Assembly (NCBI GenBank): GCA_002967695.1 | Contig: PUHN01000033.1 | Span: 1-39,685, forward strand | Source of the DNA: Rhodobacteraceae bacterium WD3A24 | Lineage (GTDB): Bacteria; Pseudomonadota; Alphaproteobacteria; Rhodobacterales; Rhodobacteraceae | Length of the DNA: 39,685 nt | Direction of reading: 5' to 3' | Shown here: positions 6,938 to 15,977 of the stretch, piece after piece | Numbering within the stretch: the stretch's first letter is position 1 | Layout: every line of letters begins with the position of its first letter | The notes under the pieces: model-generated | Told to the model about the DNA's origin: nothing | The model's input: the letters and a program-made list of their open reading frames with translations, nothing else | Databases searched by the model: none | Made by a program: the position numbers and the translations under genes

Positions 6938-7777
6938 CTAGTGGGCCATGAAAAGCGGCACCTCGGTCTGTTCGAGCATGTCACGCGTCGCGCCGCCCAT
7001 GATCGCCTCGCGGAAGCGCGAGTGGCCATAGGCGCCCATGACCAGCATGTCGGCGCTCTGGTCGCTGACATGGCGCAGCAGCACGTCGCTGATCCGAGGC
7101 ATCGTTCGGGCGAGCACGGACACCTCGGCGCGCACGCCGTGGCGCGAGAGCATCTGCGTGAGCATGCCGCCGGGGTCGGAGCGCTCGGGGCCGTGGGACG
7201 GCGGGTCGATGATGGCGACATTGACGATTTCGGCTTCGCGGAGAATCGGCAGCGCCTTGCGCACCGCCGAGAGGGCCTCGCTGCTCTGGTTCCAGGCGAC
7301 GACGACGCGCCGCGGCCTGTCGGCGGGCAGGCCGGAATTGGGCACCACGAGCACGGGCGTTTCGCCCTCGAAGAGGGCCGATTCGATGATCGCCTCGTCC
7401 TCGGGCGTGTGCTCGTCGCCATAGGGGCGCGGCTGGACGACGAGATCGGCGAAGCGCGCGCGCAGCCCGGTTAGCGCGGCGATGCCGCCGAGCTGGGCCA
7501 CCGAACTGTCGACCGACCAGCGCACGTCTTCGCGCGACATACGTGCGCGCACCTTCTCCTCGAGCGCCTCGGCCTCTTTCTGCGCGCGTTCGAGCGTTTC
7601 CTGATACACCATCGCCGGGGCGCCGGCGTAGAAGTAGCCCGTCTGGGTATGATCAATCCCCAGGCAGGAGAGCTCGAGATGCGCATCTTCACGGCGCGTC
7701 ATGGTGATTGCGGGGGCGAGCGTCGTCTCGATCGCGGCCTCGCGCGAGATGAAGCTCAAAATCGTCTTGTAACTCAT
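6938..7777 (-). CDS. Universal stress protein, tandem UspA domains
   Basis: 279 residues from the ATG at 7777-7775, with AGGAGG about ten bases upstream. Two Usp folds are present (about 1-140 and 150-279). The second carries the nucleotide-binding pattern near its end (MGAYGHSRFREAIMGGATRDML). Usp proteins are cytoplasmic and ATP-binding, and help cells survive arrest or oxygen limitation. The gene is divergent from ccoN and shares the intergenic region with two FNR boxes. This same arrangement next to cbb3 oxidase genes is known in Rhodobacter relatives. It is therefore likely FnrL-controlled. No terminator was seen after the TAG stop. Confidence 0.92.
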   Translation of the reverse strand: MSYKTILSFISREAAIETTLAPAITMTRREDAHLELSCLGIDHTQTGYFYAGAPAMVYQETLERAQKEAEALEEKVRARMSREDVRWSVDSSVAQLGGIAALTGLRARFADLVVQPRPYGDEHTPEDEAIIESALFEGETPVLVVPNSGLPADRPRRVVVAWNQSSEALSAVRKALPILREAEIVNVAIIDPPSHGPERSDPGGMLTQMLSRHGVRAEVSVLARTMPRISDVLLRHVSDQSADMLVMGAYGHSRFREAIMGGATRDMLEQTEVPLFMAH

Positions 7778-7849
7778 CCGTGGCCCTCCTTGTGCCAATG
7801 ACGGGCGGCTTGTCATGTGCGACACTACGAACAGTTGAGCGTGGCGGCC

Positions 7850-7863
7850 TTGACCAGGATCAA
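7850..7863. promoter_or_regulatory. FNR/FnrL box, usp side of the divergent promoter
   Basis: TTGAC-CAGG-ATCAA matches the FNR consensus. It lies 73 bases from the usp start and about 130 bases before ccoN. With the second box 35 bp away, each may serve one of the two divergent promoters. Confidence 0.8.
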
Positions 7864-7884
7864 TTGTTTCGCACGCCGTTGCGG

Positions 7885-7898
7885 TTGACATGGATCAA
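7885..7898. promoter_or_regulatory. FNR/FnrL box, ccoN side of the divergent promoter
   Basis: TTGAC-ATGG-ATCAA matches the FNR consensus and lies 95 bases before the ccoN ATG. It is the expected site for anaerobic or microaerobic activation of the cbb3 operon by an FNR-type iron-sulfur regulator. That regulator is not encoded in the window. Confidence 0.85.
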
Positions 7899-7993
7899 TG
7901 TCGCGCCGCTGCGCAGCGGCGACAAGACGGGTGACACGAAAGGGGCCCTGCCGTCGAGAGGGCAGGCAGAGGCCGGATGCGGGGGACGCAACA

Positions 7994-9595
7994 ATGTGGG
8001 ATTACGTGAAGCTGTTGGCTTTCGGCGTGATCGCGGTTCTGGCCGCGATCGCGGCCAACTACGCGCGCGACGCGGCCTATCTGGTCCATGCGCTTCTCAT
8101 CATGCTGGTGGCCGGCGGGCTGTTCGTCTGGCAGCTTCGCCGGGCCGACGAGCCCAAGGCGGTGCATGACGAGACCGTCTACATGGATGGCGTCGTCCGC
8201 GCCGGGGTCGTCGCGACGGCGTTCTGGGGCGTGGTCGGCTTTCTGGTAGGCGTGTTCATCGCGTTTCAGCTGGCGTTTCCCGAACTCAACTTCACCTGGG
8301 CGGACGGCTACGCCAATTTCGGCCGTCTGCGGCCGCTGCATACCAGCGCGGTGATCTTCGCCTTCGGCGGCAACGCCCTGATCGCGACGTCGTTCTACGT
8401 CGTCCAGCGCACGAGCGCGGCGCGCCTGTGGGGCGGCAATCTAGCCTGGTTCGTGTTCTGGGGTTTCCAGCTTTTCATCGTGATCGCCGCGACCGGCTAT
8501 CTGCTGGGCGCGACGCAGTCGCGCGAATACGCCGAGCCCGAATGGTATGCCGACTGGTGGCTGGTGGTCGTCTGGCTGGCTTATCTCGCGGTGTTCATGG
8601 GCACGATCTTCAAGCGCCGCGAGCCGCACATCTATGTGGCCAACTGGTTCTATCTGAGTTTCATCGTCACGGTGGCGATGCTGCATGTCGTCAACAATCT
8701 CAGTCTGCCGGTCTCGATCTTCGGCTCGCGGTCGATCTCGGCCTTTGCGGGCGTTCAGGACGCGATGACGCAGTGGTGGTACGGCCACAACGCGGTGGGC
8801 TTCTTCCTGACCGCGGGTTTCCTTGGCATGATGTACTATTTCGTGCCCAAGCAGGCCGAGCGGCCGGTCTACAGCTACAAGCTGTCGATCATCCACTTCT
8901 GGGCGCTAATCTTCCTGTATATCTGGGCCGGCCCGCACCACCTGCACTACACGGCACTGCCCGACTGGGCGCAGACGCTGGGCATGACCTTCTCGATCAT
9001 GCTGTGGATGCCGTCCTGGGGCGGCATGATCAACGGCCTGATGACGCTGTCGGGCGCCTGGGACAAGCTGCGCACCGACCCGATCATCCGGATGATGGTC
9101 GTTGCGGTGGGCTTCTACGGCATGGCCACCTTCGAGGGGCCGATGATGTCGATCCGCGCGGTCAACTCGCTGTCGCACTACACCGACTGGACGATCGGCC
9201 ACGTCCATTCCGGCGCGCTGGGCTGGAACGGCATGATCACCTTCGGTGCGCTCTACTTCCTGGTGCCGCGGCTGTGGCAGCGCGAGGCACTCTATTCGGT
9301 GCGGCTGGTGTCGTGGCACTTCTGGCTCGCGACGATCGGGATCGTCCTCTACGCCGCGTCGATGTGGGTCACCGGCATCATGGAGGGGCTGATGTGGCGC
9401 GAGGTCGACAGCCAGGGCTTCCTGGTCAACTCCTTCGCCGACACGGTCGACGCCAAGCTGCCGATGTACGTCGTGCGCGCGCTGGGGGGCACGCTGTTCC
9501 TCGCCGGGGCGGTCATCATGTGCGTCAACCTGTGGAAGACGGTCACCTCGACCGCCGAACGCAAGCCGGCCACCGCGGCCGTCGCCGCCGAATAA
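7994..9595 (+). CDS. ccoN: cbb3-type cytochrome c oxidase subunit I
   Basis: 533 residues from the ATG at 7994 (MWDYVKLL), chosen because the upstream in-frame extension is charged and lies over the FNR box. This 12-helix inner-membrane subunit reduces oxygen to water and pumps protons. Metal ligands are visible: H116 and H405 for low-spin haem b, H403 for haem b3, and H265, H315 and H316 for CuB. Y309, six residues before the CuB pair, is the position of the cross-linked tyrosine in this family. It begins the ccoNOQP operon and is preceded by FNR boxes, as expected for a high-affinity oxidase used at low oxygen. Confidence 0.98.
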   Translation: MWDYVKLLAFGVIAVLAAIAANYARDAAYLVHALLIMLVAGGLFVWQLRRADEPKAVHDETVYMDGVVRAGVVATAFWGVVGFLVGVFIAFQLAFPELNFTWADGYANFGRLRPLHTSAVIFAFGGNALIATSFYVVQRTSAARLWGGNLAWFVFWGFQLFIVIAATGYLLGATQSREYAEPEWYADWWLVVVWLAYLAVFMGTIFKRREPHIYVANWFYLSFIVTVAMLHVVNNLSLPVSIFGSRSISAFAGVQDAMTQWWYGHNAVGFFLTAGFLGMMYYFVPKQAERPVYSYKLSIIHFWALIFLYIWAGPHHLHYTALPDWAQTLGMTFSIMLWMPSWGGMINGLMTLSGAWDKLRTDPIIRMMVVAVGFYGMATFEGPMMSIRAVNSLSHYTDWTIGHVHSGALGWNGMITFGALYFLVPRLWQREALYSVRLVSWHFWLATIGIVLYAASMWVTGIMEGLMWREVDSQGFLVNSFADTVDAKLPMYVVRALGGTLFLAGAVIMCVNLWKTVTSTAERKPATAAVAAE

Positions 9596-9607
9596 GGATC
9601 GCATCCG

Positions 9608-10333
9608 ATGTCATTGCTCGACAAGCATTCCAAGATCGAAACCCACGCGACGCTGCTGCTTGTGCTCAGCTTTCTCGTGGTGACCGTCGGCGGGCTGGTG
9701 CAGATCGTGCCGCTGTTCTACCTTGAGAACACCATCGAGGAGGTGGAGGGCATGCGGCCCTACTCGCCGCTCGAGCTCACGGGCCGCGAGATCTACGTCC
9801 GCGAGGGCTGCTATGTCTGCCACAGCCAGATGGTGCGGCCGATGCGCGACGAGGTCCAGCGCTACGGCCACTACAGCCTGGCCGCCGAGTCGATGTACGA
9901 CCACCCCTTCCAGTGGGGCTCCAAACGCACCGGACCGGACCTTGCGCGGCTGGGCGGGCGCTATTCGGATGACTGGCACGTCCAGCACATGATCAACCCG
10001 CGCGACGTGGTGCCCGAGTCGGTCATGCCCGCCTATGGCTACATGCTCGACCGCGAGATCGACGCCGAGCATATCGAGGATCTCCTGCGCGCCCAGCGCG
10101 CGGTCGGCGTGCCCTACAGCGACGAGATGATCGAAACCGCAGCCGCCGATTTCGAGGCCCAGGCCGATCCGAACGCGGATACCGCCGGCCTGCTGGAGCG
10201 CTATCCGGGCGCGCAGACGCGCAACTTCGACGGCCAGCCCGAACTGACCGAGATGGACGCGATCATCGCCTACATGCAGATGCTCGGCACTCTGGTCGAT
10301 TTCGACACCTTCGTGCCGAATCCGGATCGCTAG
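9608..10333 (+). CDS. ccoO: cbb3-type cytochrome c oxidase subunit II (mono-haem)
   Basis: 241 residues. An N-terminal membrane anchor (about 16-36) precedes a periplasmic cytochrome c domain with C68-Y-V-C71-H72. M140 in SVMPAYG is the probable distal ligand. It passes electrons from CcoP to the haem b/b3 centre in CcoN. It follows ccoN by 12 bases and has a normal length for the family. Confidence 0.98.
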   Translation: MSLLDKHSKIETHATLLLVLSFLVVTVGGLVQIVPLFYLENTIEEVEGMRPYSPLELTGREIYVREGCYVCHSQMVRPMRDEVQRYGHYSLAAESMYDHPFQWGSKRTGPDLARLGGRYSDDWHVQHMINPRDVVPESVMPAYGYMLDREIDAEHIEDLLRAQRAVGVPYSDEMIETAAADFEAQADPNADTAGLLERYPGAQTRNFDGQPELTEMDAIIAYMQMLGTLVDFDTFVPNPDR

Positions 10334-10347
10334 GGGGAGCGCGCGCG

Positions 10348-10575
10348 ATGGAAACCTATACTCTTCTGCGTCATTTCGCCGACAGCTGGTTCCTGCTGCT
10401 GATGACACTGTTCTTCATCGGCGTCATCGTCTGGGCCTTCCGGCCCGGCAGCCGCGAGCTGCATGACGACACGCGCAACATCGTCTTTCGCAACGAAGAC
10501 AGGCCCGCGGCCGGCCGGGACGAGACCGAGCCCCGGGCCCAACGCGGCGACCGGCATTTCCACGAGGCACGCTGA
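10348..10575 (+). CDS. ccoQ: cbb3-type oxidase small subunit IV
   Basis: 75 residues: one transmembrane helix (about 13-33, WFLLLMTLFFIGVIVWAF) followed by a charged cytoplasmic tail. CcoQ stabilises the cbb3 complex and the CcoP interaction. In some Rhodobacter species it also takes part in redox signalling through the oxidase. Its stop overlaps the first base of the ccoP ATG. Confidence 0.93.
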   Translation: METYTLLRHFADSWFLLLMTLFFIGVIVWAFRPGSRELHDDTRNIVFRNEDRPAAGRDETEPRAQRGDRHFHEAR

Positions 10576-11465
10576 TGGCTGATCAGAAAAAGACCACCTC
10601 CGGCGGGCGCGCCCCGCAAGACCGCAACGCGCCGACCACCGGCCATGTCTGGGACGGGATCGAGGAATACAATAACCCGCTGCCGCGCTGGTGGCTGTGG
10701 ACATTCTACCTCACCATCATATGGGCCGTCGGATACATGATCCTGTATCCGGCCTGGCCGCTGGTGAACTCGGCCACGCAGGGGATTCTGGGATACGACA
10801 CCCGCGAGGAGATCCAGCAGGAGATCGCGCGCTTCGAGGCGGCCAACGAGACGTGGTTCCAGCGCCTCAACGAGACCCCGCTGACCGAGATCGCTGCCGA
10901 CGAGGAGTTGCAGGACTTCGCGGTGAATGCGGGCGGGTCGATCTTTTCGGCGCAATGTTCGCAGTGCCACGGCTCCGGTGCGGCCGGGTTGCAGGCTTCG
11001 GGCTATCCGAATCTGCTCGACGACGACTGGCTGTGGGGCGGGACGATCGAGGATATTCACCAGACCGTGCGGTACGGCATTCGCAACGAGGAGTATGACC
11101 AGGCGCGCAACTCCCAGATGCCGGCCTTCGGCGATATTCTGAGCGAGGGAGAAATCGATGCCGTGGTCCATCATGTCCGCAACATTTCGGGGCAGGAACA
11201 CGATGCCGATCTCGCCGCCGAGGGTGCCGAAGTCTATGCGGCACAGTGCGCCGCCTGTCACGGCGCCGAAGGCGGCGGAAACCAGAGCCTCGGCGCGCCG
11301 ACGCTCAATGATGCGATCTGGCTTTACGGCGGCGATGTCGAAACCATCCGCGAGACGGTGACGAACAGCCGCTTCGGCGTGATGCCGGGCTTCGCCGACC
11401 GTCTGCGCGATGCCGAAATCCGGGCCGTGGCCGCTTATGTCCACCAGTTGGGCGGCGGCGAATGA
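10575..11465 (+). CDS. ccoP: cbb3-type cytochrome c oxidase subunit III (di-haem)
   Basis: 296 residues. One membrane helix (about 40-60) follows a cytoplasmic N-terminus that includes the family motif DGIEEYNNPLPRWW. Two periplasmic cytochrome c domains follow: C128-S-Q-C131-H132 with M182, and C225-A-A-C228-H229 with M270. CcoP takes electrons from soluble or membrane cytochrome c, or the bc1 complex, and passes them to CcoO. It is the last gene of ccoNOQP; a 237-bp gap then separates it from ccoG. Confidence 0.98.
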   Translation: MADQKKTTSGGRAPQDRNAPTTGHVWDGIEEYNNPLPRWWLWTFYLTIIWAVGYMILYPAWPLVNSATQGILGYDTREEIQQEIARFEAANETWFQRLNETPLTEIAADEELQDFAVNAGGSIFSAQCSQCHGSGAAGLQASGYPNLLDDDWLWGGTIEDIHQTVRYGIRNEEYDQARNSQMPAFGDILSEGEIDAVVHHVRNISGQEHDADLAAEGAEVYAAQCAACHGAEGGGNQSLGAPTLNDAIWLYGGDVETIRETVTNSRFGVMPGFADRLRDAEIRAVAAYVHQLGGGE

Positions 11466-11628
11466 GCCCACCGGAATCCGGGGGCACGAACGCCTTCGGA
11501 TAGTCAGCACCGGCCCCTCGATCCTGTTCGCGCGTTTCCCGGGGGGTCGGTGCGCTTTTCATCGGCGGTGTTGCCGAAAAGCCTGCGCCATCACGCCGCA
11601 TAAAAAGCTGTATTCCAGATATCCATTA

Positions 11629-11642
11629 TTGACGCAAGTCAA
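11629..11642. promoter_or_regulatory. FNR/FnrL box upstream of ccoG
   Basis: TTGAC-GCAA-GTCAA is a perfect inverted repeat fitting the FNR consensus. It lies 61 bases before the ccoG start. It suggests that the assembly operon ccoGHIS has its own oxygen-controlled promoter in addition to readthrough from ccoP. Confidence 0.83.
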
Positions 11643-11702
11643 GGCGGCGCCATCATCGGCGCCGCACAAAGGGTCGCAGATCAACCGTACGGAGTCGCCC
11701 GC

Positions 11703-13133
11703 GTGAGCAGTTCAGACAGCCCCCCGCCGAGCCTTTACGCCGCGCGCGAGCCGGTCTTTCCGCGCCGGGTAAGGGGCAGTTTCCGCACGCTGAAGTGGTG
11801 GATCATGGCCATCACTCTGGGCATCTACTACATCACTCCCTGGATCAGGTGGGATCGCGGCCCCGACCTGCCCGACCAGGCCGTGCTGGTCGATCTGGCC
11901 AGCCGCCGATTCTTCTTTTTCTGGGTCGAGATCTGGCCGCACGAGTTCTATTTCGTCGCGGGCCTTCTGATCATGGCGGGGCTGGGGCTGTTTCTGTTCA
12001 CCTCCGCGCTGGGCCGCGTCTGGTGCGGCTATGCCTGCCCCCAGACGGTGTGGACCGATCTCTTCATTCTGGTCGAGCGCTGGATCGAGGGCGACCGCAA
12101 TGCCCGCGTCCGTCTCTGGCGGCAGGGCTGGTCGCTGCGCAAGGTGCGGTTGCGGCTGACGAAATGGACGACCTGGCTGGTGATCGCGGTGCTGACGGGG
12201 GGGGCATGGGTGTTCTATTTCACCGATGCGCCGACGCTGGCGCGCGATCTCGTGAATTTCAGCGCCCATCCCGTCGCCTATGGCACGATCGGGGTGCTGA
12301 CGGCGACGACCTTTCTGTTCGGCGGGTTCGCCCGCGAACAGATCTGCATCTATGCCTGTCCCTGGCCGCGCATCCAGGCCGCGATGATGGACGAGGACAC
12401 GCTGACCATCGGCTACCGCGACTGGCGCGGCGAGCCGCGCGGCAAGCACCGCAAGGCCGAGGGGGCCGAGAACCTGGGCGACTGCATCGACTGCAACGCC
12501 TGCGTCAATGTCTGCCCGATGGGCATCGACATACGTGACGGGCAGCAACTGGCCTGCATCACCTGTGGGCTGTGCATTGACGCCTGCGACGAGGTGATGG
12601 ACCGCGTCGGCAAGCCGCGCGGGCTGATCGGCTACATGGCGCTGTCCGACGAGGAGCGCGAGCGCGCCGGCAAGCCGCCCGTATCCCCGTGGAAGCACGT
12701 CTTTCGCCCGCGCACGGTGCTCTACACCACGCTCTGGGCGGCCGTGGGGGCGGCGCTGGTGGTCGCGCTGTTTATCCGCAGCGATATCGACATGTCGGTC
12801 TCGCCGATCCGCAATCCGACCTATGTCACCCTGTCGGACGGCGCGATCCGCAACACCTACGACGTGCGGCTTCGCAACATGCAGGGCGAGGCGCGTGAAT
12901 TCACGCTCTCGACCACGGGGGCGCCGTCGGTTAGCCTCTCGCTTCAAGGAGAGGAGGGGCTTTCGGTGCGGGTTCCGGCCGACGAACAGCTCAACCAGCG
13001 GGTCTACATCACCGCCCCCGCAGGCTCCGCGGCGGCCGAGGCCGCACGGACGGAGCTGCGTATCTGGGCGGGCGTCGAGGGCGCGAGCGACCGCATCTAC
13101 GCCGACACTGTCTTCAACGGGAGCGGGCAATGA
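11703..13133 (+). CDS. ccoG: Cytochrome c oxidase assembly ferredoxin-like protein CcoG (FixG)
   Basis: 476 residues, GTG start with CGGAG upstream. It is a polytopic membrane protein with about five helices. Two 4Fe-4S motifs lie in the cytoplasmic segment (C261-x2-C264-x2-C267-x3-C271 and C285-x2-C288-x2-C291-x3-C295), with further membrane cysteine motifs at WCGYACPQ (C108, C112) and CIYACPWPR (C215, C219). A periplasmic Ig-like C-terminal domain covers about 370-475. CcoG has been described as a cupric reductase supplying Cu(I) for cbb3 assembly. It overlaps ccoH by ATGA. Confidence 0.97.
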   Translation: MSSSDSPPPSLYAAREPVFPRRVRGSFRTLKWWIMAITLGIYYITPWIRWDRGPDLPDQAVLVDLASRRFFFFWVEIWPHEFYFVAGLLIMAGLGLFLFTSALGRVWCGYACPQTVWTDLFILVERWIEGDRNARVRLWRQGWSLRKVRLRLTKWTTWLVIAVLTGGAWVFYFTDAPTLARDLVNFSAHPVAYGTIGVLTATTFLFGGFAREQICIYACPWPRIQAAMMDEDTLTIGYRDWRGEPRGKHRKAEGAENLGDCIDCNACVNVCPMGIDIRDGQQLACITCGLCIDACDEVMDRVGKPRGLIGYMALSDEERERAGKPPVSPWKHVFRPRTVLYTTLWAAVGAALVVALFIRSDIDMSVSPIRNPTYVTLSDGAIRNTYDVRLRNMQGEAREFTLSTTGAPSVSLSLQGEEGLSVRVPADEQLNQRVYITAPAGSAAAEAARTELRIWAGVEGASDRIYADTVFNGSGQ

Positions 13134-13588
13134 GCGGCAAGCCCCTGACCGGCCGCAAGGTCTTTGCAATCGTAGCCAGTGCCTTCGGCGCGATCATCGC
13201 GGCCAATCTGGTGCTCGCCTGGCAGGCGGTGGGAACCTTTCCGGGCCTGGAGGTCGAGAACAGCTATGTCGCCAGCCAGACCTTCAATGAGCGTCTCGCC
13301 GCGCAGCAGGCGCTGGGCTGGACGGTGGACGCCGAGGTGACGGACGGCGCGCTGGTGGTGCGCATCACCGGCGATGACGGACGGCCCTCCGAGGTCGGCG
13401 CGCTTTCGGCCACGCTCGGCCGGCCCACCCATGTGCGCGAGGACCGCAGCCCCGATTTCGTCTACCATCAGGACGCCTTCCGCGCGCCAATGGATGTCGC
13501 GCCGGGGCGCTGGATGCTCCGCCTTGAGGCGACCGCTCCCGACGGCACGACATTCCGACAACGCCGCACCCTGATCGTGGAGGGCTGA
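13130..13588 (+). CDS. ccoH: cbb3 oxidase assembly protein FixH/CcoH
   Basis: 152 residues. One N-terminal membrane helix (about 11-33) carries a periplasmic beta-rich FixH domain. CcoH is needed for stable cbb3 assembly and contacts CcoN. The ATG is inside the ccoG stop overlap and ccoI follows after 5 bases, so translation is probably coupled. No catalytic motif is expected or seen. Confidence 0.94.
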   Translation: MSGKPLTGRKVFAIVASAFGAIIAANLVLAWQAVGTFPGLEVENSYVASQTFNERLAAQQALGWTVDAEVTDGALVVRITGDDGRPSEVGALSATLGRPTHVREDRSPDFVYHQDAFRAPMDVAPGRWMLRLEATAPDGTTFRQRRTLIVEG

Positions 13589-13593
13589 GGGCC

Positions 13594-15780
13594 ATGAGCG
13601 CAGCGCTCCAGCCCGCCGGCCCCTCGGCCTGCCCGGCCTGCGCCGCGGCCCCGGCGGCCGAGCAGCTCGCCCGCGCGGGCCGGCAGGCGGGCGCACGGCT
13701 GATGCTGTCGCTGCCCACGGTTCATTGCGCAGGCTGCATCTCGGCCGTCGAGGGCGATCTGGCACGGCATCCGGGCGTGAACTCGGCCCGCGTCAACCTG
13801 ACGCTCAAGCGCGTCACGGTCGATGCCGAACCGGAGGTGACGGCCGGGGCGCTGATCGAGCGTCTGGAGCGGCTCGGCTACGAGGCCCATGAGCTCGACC
13901 CGGGCACCCTCTCGATGACGCAGACCGATCGGCAGGGGCGCGAGTTGCTCATGCGCCTCGGCGTGGCCGGCTTTGCCATGATGAATATCATGCTTCTGTC
14001 GGTTGCCGTTTGGTCGGGGGCCGAGGCCGCCACCCGCGATCTTTTCCATTTCATTTCCGCGGCCATCGCCATTCCCACGGTCGCCTTTTCGGGCCAGCCT
14101 TTCTTTCGCAACGCGCTCGCCGCGCTGAGGGCCGGGCGGCTGGGCATGGACGTGCCGATCTCGCTGGCGATCCTTCTGGCCACCGGGATATCGCTGTTCG
14201 AGACCTTCAACTCGGGCGCGCATGCCTATTTCGATGCGGCGGTGATGCTGACCTTCTTTCTGCTCGCCGGCCGGTATCTCGATTACCGCACGCGCGCCGT
14301 GGCGCGATCGGCGGCGCAGGAACTCGCCGCGCTCGAAGTCCCGCGCGCGCGGCGCATCGCGCCCGACGGCACCGAGGAGGAAGTGCCCGTCTCGGAGCTT
14401 GCCGCGGGGGCGCTGGTGCGGGTGCGCCCCGGCGGGCGCGTGCCCGTCGATGGCGTGGTGACGGAAGGGACGAGCGAGCTCGACCGATCCCTTCTGACCG
14501 GCGAGAGCCTGCCCTCCTGGGCGGGGCCGCAGACGGCCGTGAGCGCCGGCGAGGTCAACCTGACCGGGCCTCTGACCGTGCGCGTGACGGCCGCGGGCCG
14601 CGAATCCTCGTTGCATCGCATGGCCGATCTCGTCGCCGTGGCCGAGTCGGCGCGCAACCGCTACACATCGCTCGCCGACCGGGCCGCGCGCGCCTATGCG
14701 CCGGTGGTGCATCTGCTCGCCCTCGGGGCGCTGGTGGGCTGGCTCTGGGTTTCGGGGGGCGATCTGCGGCTTGCGGTCAATATCGCTGCCGCCACGCTCA
14801 TCATTACCTGCCCCTGTGCGCTGGGGCTTGCGGTGCCGGCGGTGGTCACCGCGGCCTCGGGGCGGCTGTTCCGCGACGGGCTGCTGATCAAGGACGGCAC
14901 GGCGCTGGAGCGGCTGGCCGAGATCGACACTGTCGTCTTCGACAAGACCGGCACGCTGACGCTCGGCGTGCCCGAACCCGTCAATCTCGACACACACCCC
15001 CAGCCGGCGCGCCGCGTGGCCCTGGCGCTCGCGCGGGCATCCTCCCATCCGCTGGCGGCGGCGCTGACGCAGGCCGAGACGGTGCCGCCCGCCGACGTCA
15101 CAGATATCCGCGAGGTTCCCGGCTACGGCGTCGAAGGGCGCTGGCAGGGGCGCAGGGTGCGGCTGGGCCGCGCCAGCTGGGTCGGCGCGGCGGCAGAGAC
15201 CGTCACGGCGGCCTATCTGCGCATCGGCGACGAGCCCGCGCGCGCCTTCACCTTTTCCGACCGGCTCCGCCCCGGTGCCGAGGCGGCGGTGCAGACGCTG
15301 CGGGCGCAGGGCAAGGCGGTGCGGCTGATCTCGGGGGACGTGCCCGCAGCGGTGGCCGAACTGGCCGCGCGTCTGGGCATCGACGACTGGCAGGCAGAGG
15401 TGTTGCCCGAGGGCAAGGCCGAGGCCGTGCAGGCGCTCACCGAAGCCGGCCACAGGGTGCTGATGGTGGGCGACGGGCTCAACGACACCGCCGCGCTGGC
15501 GGCGGCGCATGTCTCGGTCTCGCCCGCCTCGGCGCTGGACGCCGCGCGCGTGGCGTCGGATATCGTGTTGCTCGGGCGTGACATCGCGCCGCTGGGGCGG
15601 GCGGCCCGCGTTGCGCGCCTCTCGACCCGCCGCATTCGCGAGAATTTCGCCATCTCGCTGCTGTATAATGCCGTTGCAGTGCCGGTGGCGCTTCTGGGTT
15701 ATGCCTCGCCGCTGCTGGCGGCGCTGGCCATGTCGGCCTCGTCGATTACAGTTTCGCTCAACGCGCTTCGGCTGAAGTGA
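13594..15780 (+). CDS. ccoI: Copper-exporting P1B-type ATPase for cbb3 assembly (FixI)
   Basis: 728 residues. The N-terminus has an extra CPAC pair (13-16), then an HMA metal-binding domain with C45-A-G-C48. Eight membrane helices follow, with the transport motif C406-P-C408 in helix 6. The P-domain shows D450-KTGT, the nucleotide domain HP (485-486) and the hinge GDGLND (626-631); TGES (302-305) is the actuator loop. CcoI moves Cu(I) to the periplasmic side for insertion into CuB of CcoN, and does not serve mainly for copper tolerance. It follows ccoH by 5 bases and is followed by ccoS. Confidence 0.97.
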   Translation: MSAALQPAGPSACPACAAAPAAEQLARAGRQAGARLMLSLPTVHCAGCISAVEGDLARHPGVNSARVNLTLKRVTVDAEPEVTAGALIERLERLGYEAHELDPGTLSMTQTDRQGRELLMRLGVAGFAMMNIMLLSVAVWSGAEAATRDLFHFISAAIAIPTVAFSGQPFFRNALAALRAGRLGMDVPISLAILLATGISLFETFNSGAHAYFDAAVMLTFFLLAGRYLDYRTRAVARSAAQELAALEVPRARRIAPDGTEEEVPVSELAAGALVRVRPGGRVPVDGVVTEGTSELDRSLLTGESLPSWAGPQTAVSAGEVNLTGPLTVRVTAAGRESSLHRMADLVAVAESARNRYTSLADRAARAYAPVVHLLALGALVGWLWVSGGDLRLAVNIAAATLIITCPCALGLAVPAVVTAASGRLFRDGLLIKDGTALERLAEIDTVVFDKTGTLTLGVPEPVNLDTHPQPARRVALALARASSHPLAAALTQAETVPPADVTDIREVPGYGVEGRWQGRRVRLGRASWVGAAAETVTAAYLRIGDEPARAFTFSDRLRPGAEAAVQTLRAQGKAVRLISGDVPAAVAELAARLGIDDWQAEVLPEGKAEAVQALTEAGHRVLMVGDGLNDTAALAAAHVSVSPASALDAARVASDIVLLGRDIAPLGRAARVARLSTRRIRENFAISLLYNAVAVPVALLGYASPLLAALAMSASSITVSLNALRLK

Positions 15781-15793
15781 GGGGGAGGGCGCG

Positions 15794-15970
15794 ATGGATA
15801 TTCTCGTCCTGCTGATCCCGGTTTCGCTGTTTCTGGGCGGGTTGGGCTTGGCGGGCTTTTTCTGGACGTTGCGCAAGGGGATGTATGACGACCCCGAGGG
15901 CGATGCCCGCCGGATCCTGCGCGACGATTACGACGACCGCCCCCGCCGCGAAGACGACGAGAGCGGTTGA
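15794..15970 (+). CDS. ccoS: cbb3-type oxidase assembly protein CcoS
   Basis: 58 residues, starting MDILVLLIPVSLFLGG, 13 bases after the ccoI stop with a GGGGGAGG ribosome binding site. One transmembrane helix (about 3-24) is followed by the family hallmark WTLRKGMYDDPEGDARRIL and an acidic tail. CcoS is required for cofactor insertion into cbb3 oxidase. It completes the ccoGHIS assembly operon. Only 7 bases separate its stop from the stop of the convergent carboxypeptidase gene, and no terminator is visible. Confidence 0.93.
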   Translation: MDILVLLIPVSLFLGGLGLAGFFWTLRKGMYDDPEGDARRILRDDYDDRPRREDDESG

Positions 15971-15977
15971 GCCGCCC

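Noticed and set aside
13468-15876. A long minus-strand open frame opposite ccoH/ccoI/ccoS
   Set aside because: Arg/His/Gly-rich translation without any family motif, fully antisense to recognisable cco genes.
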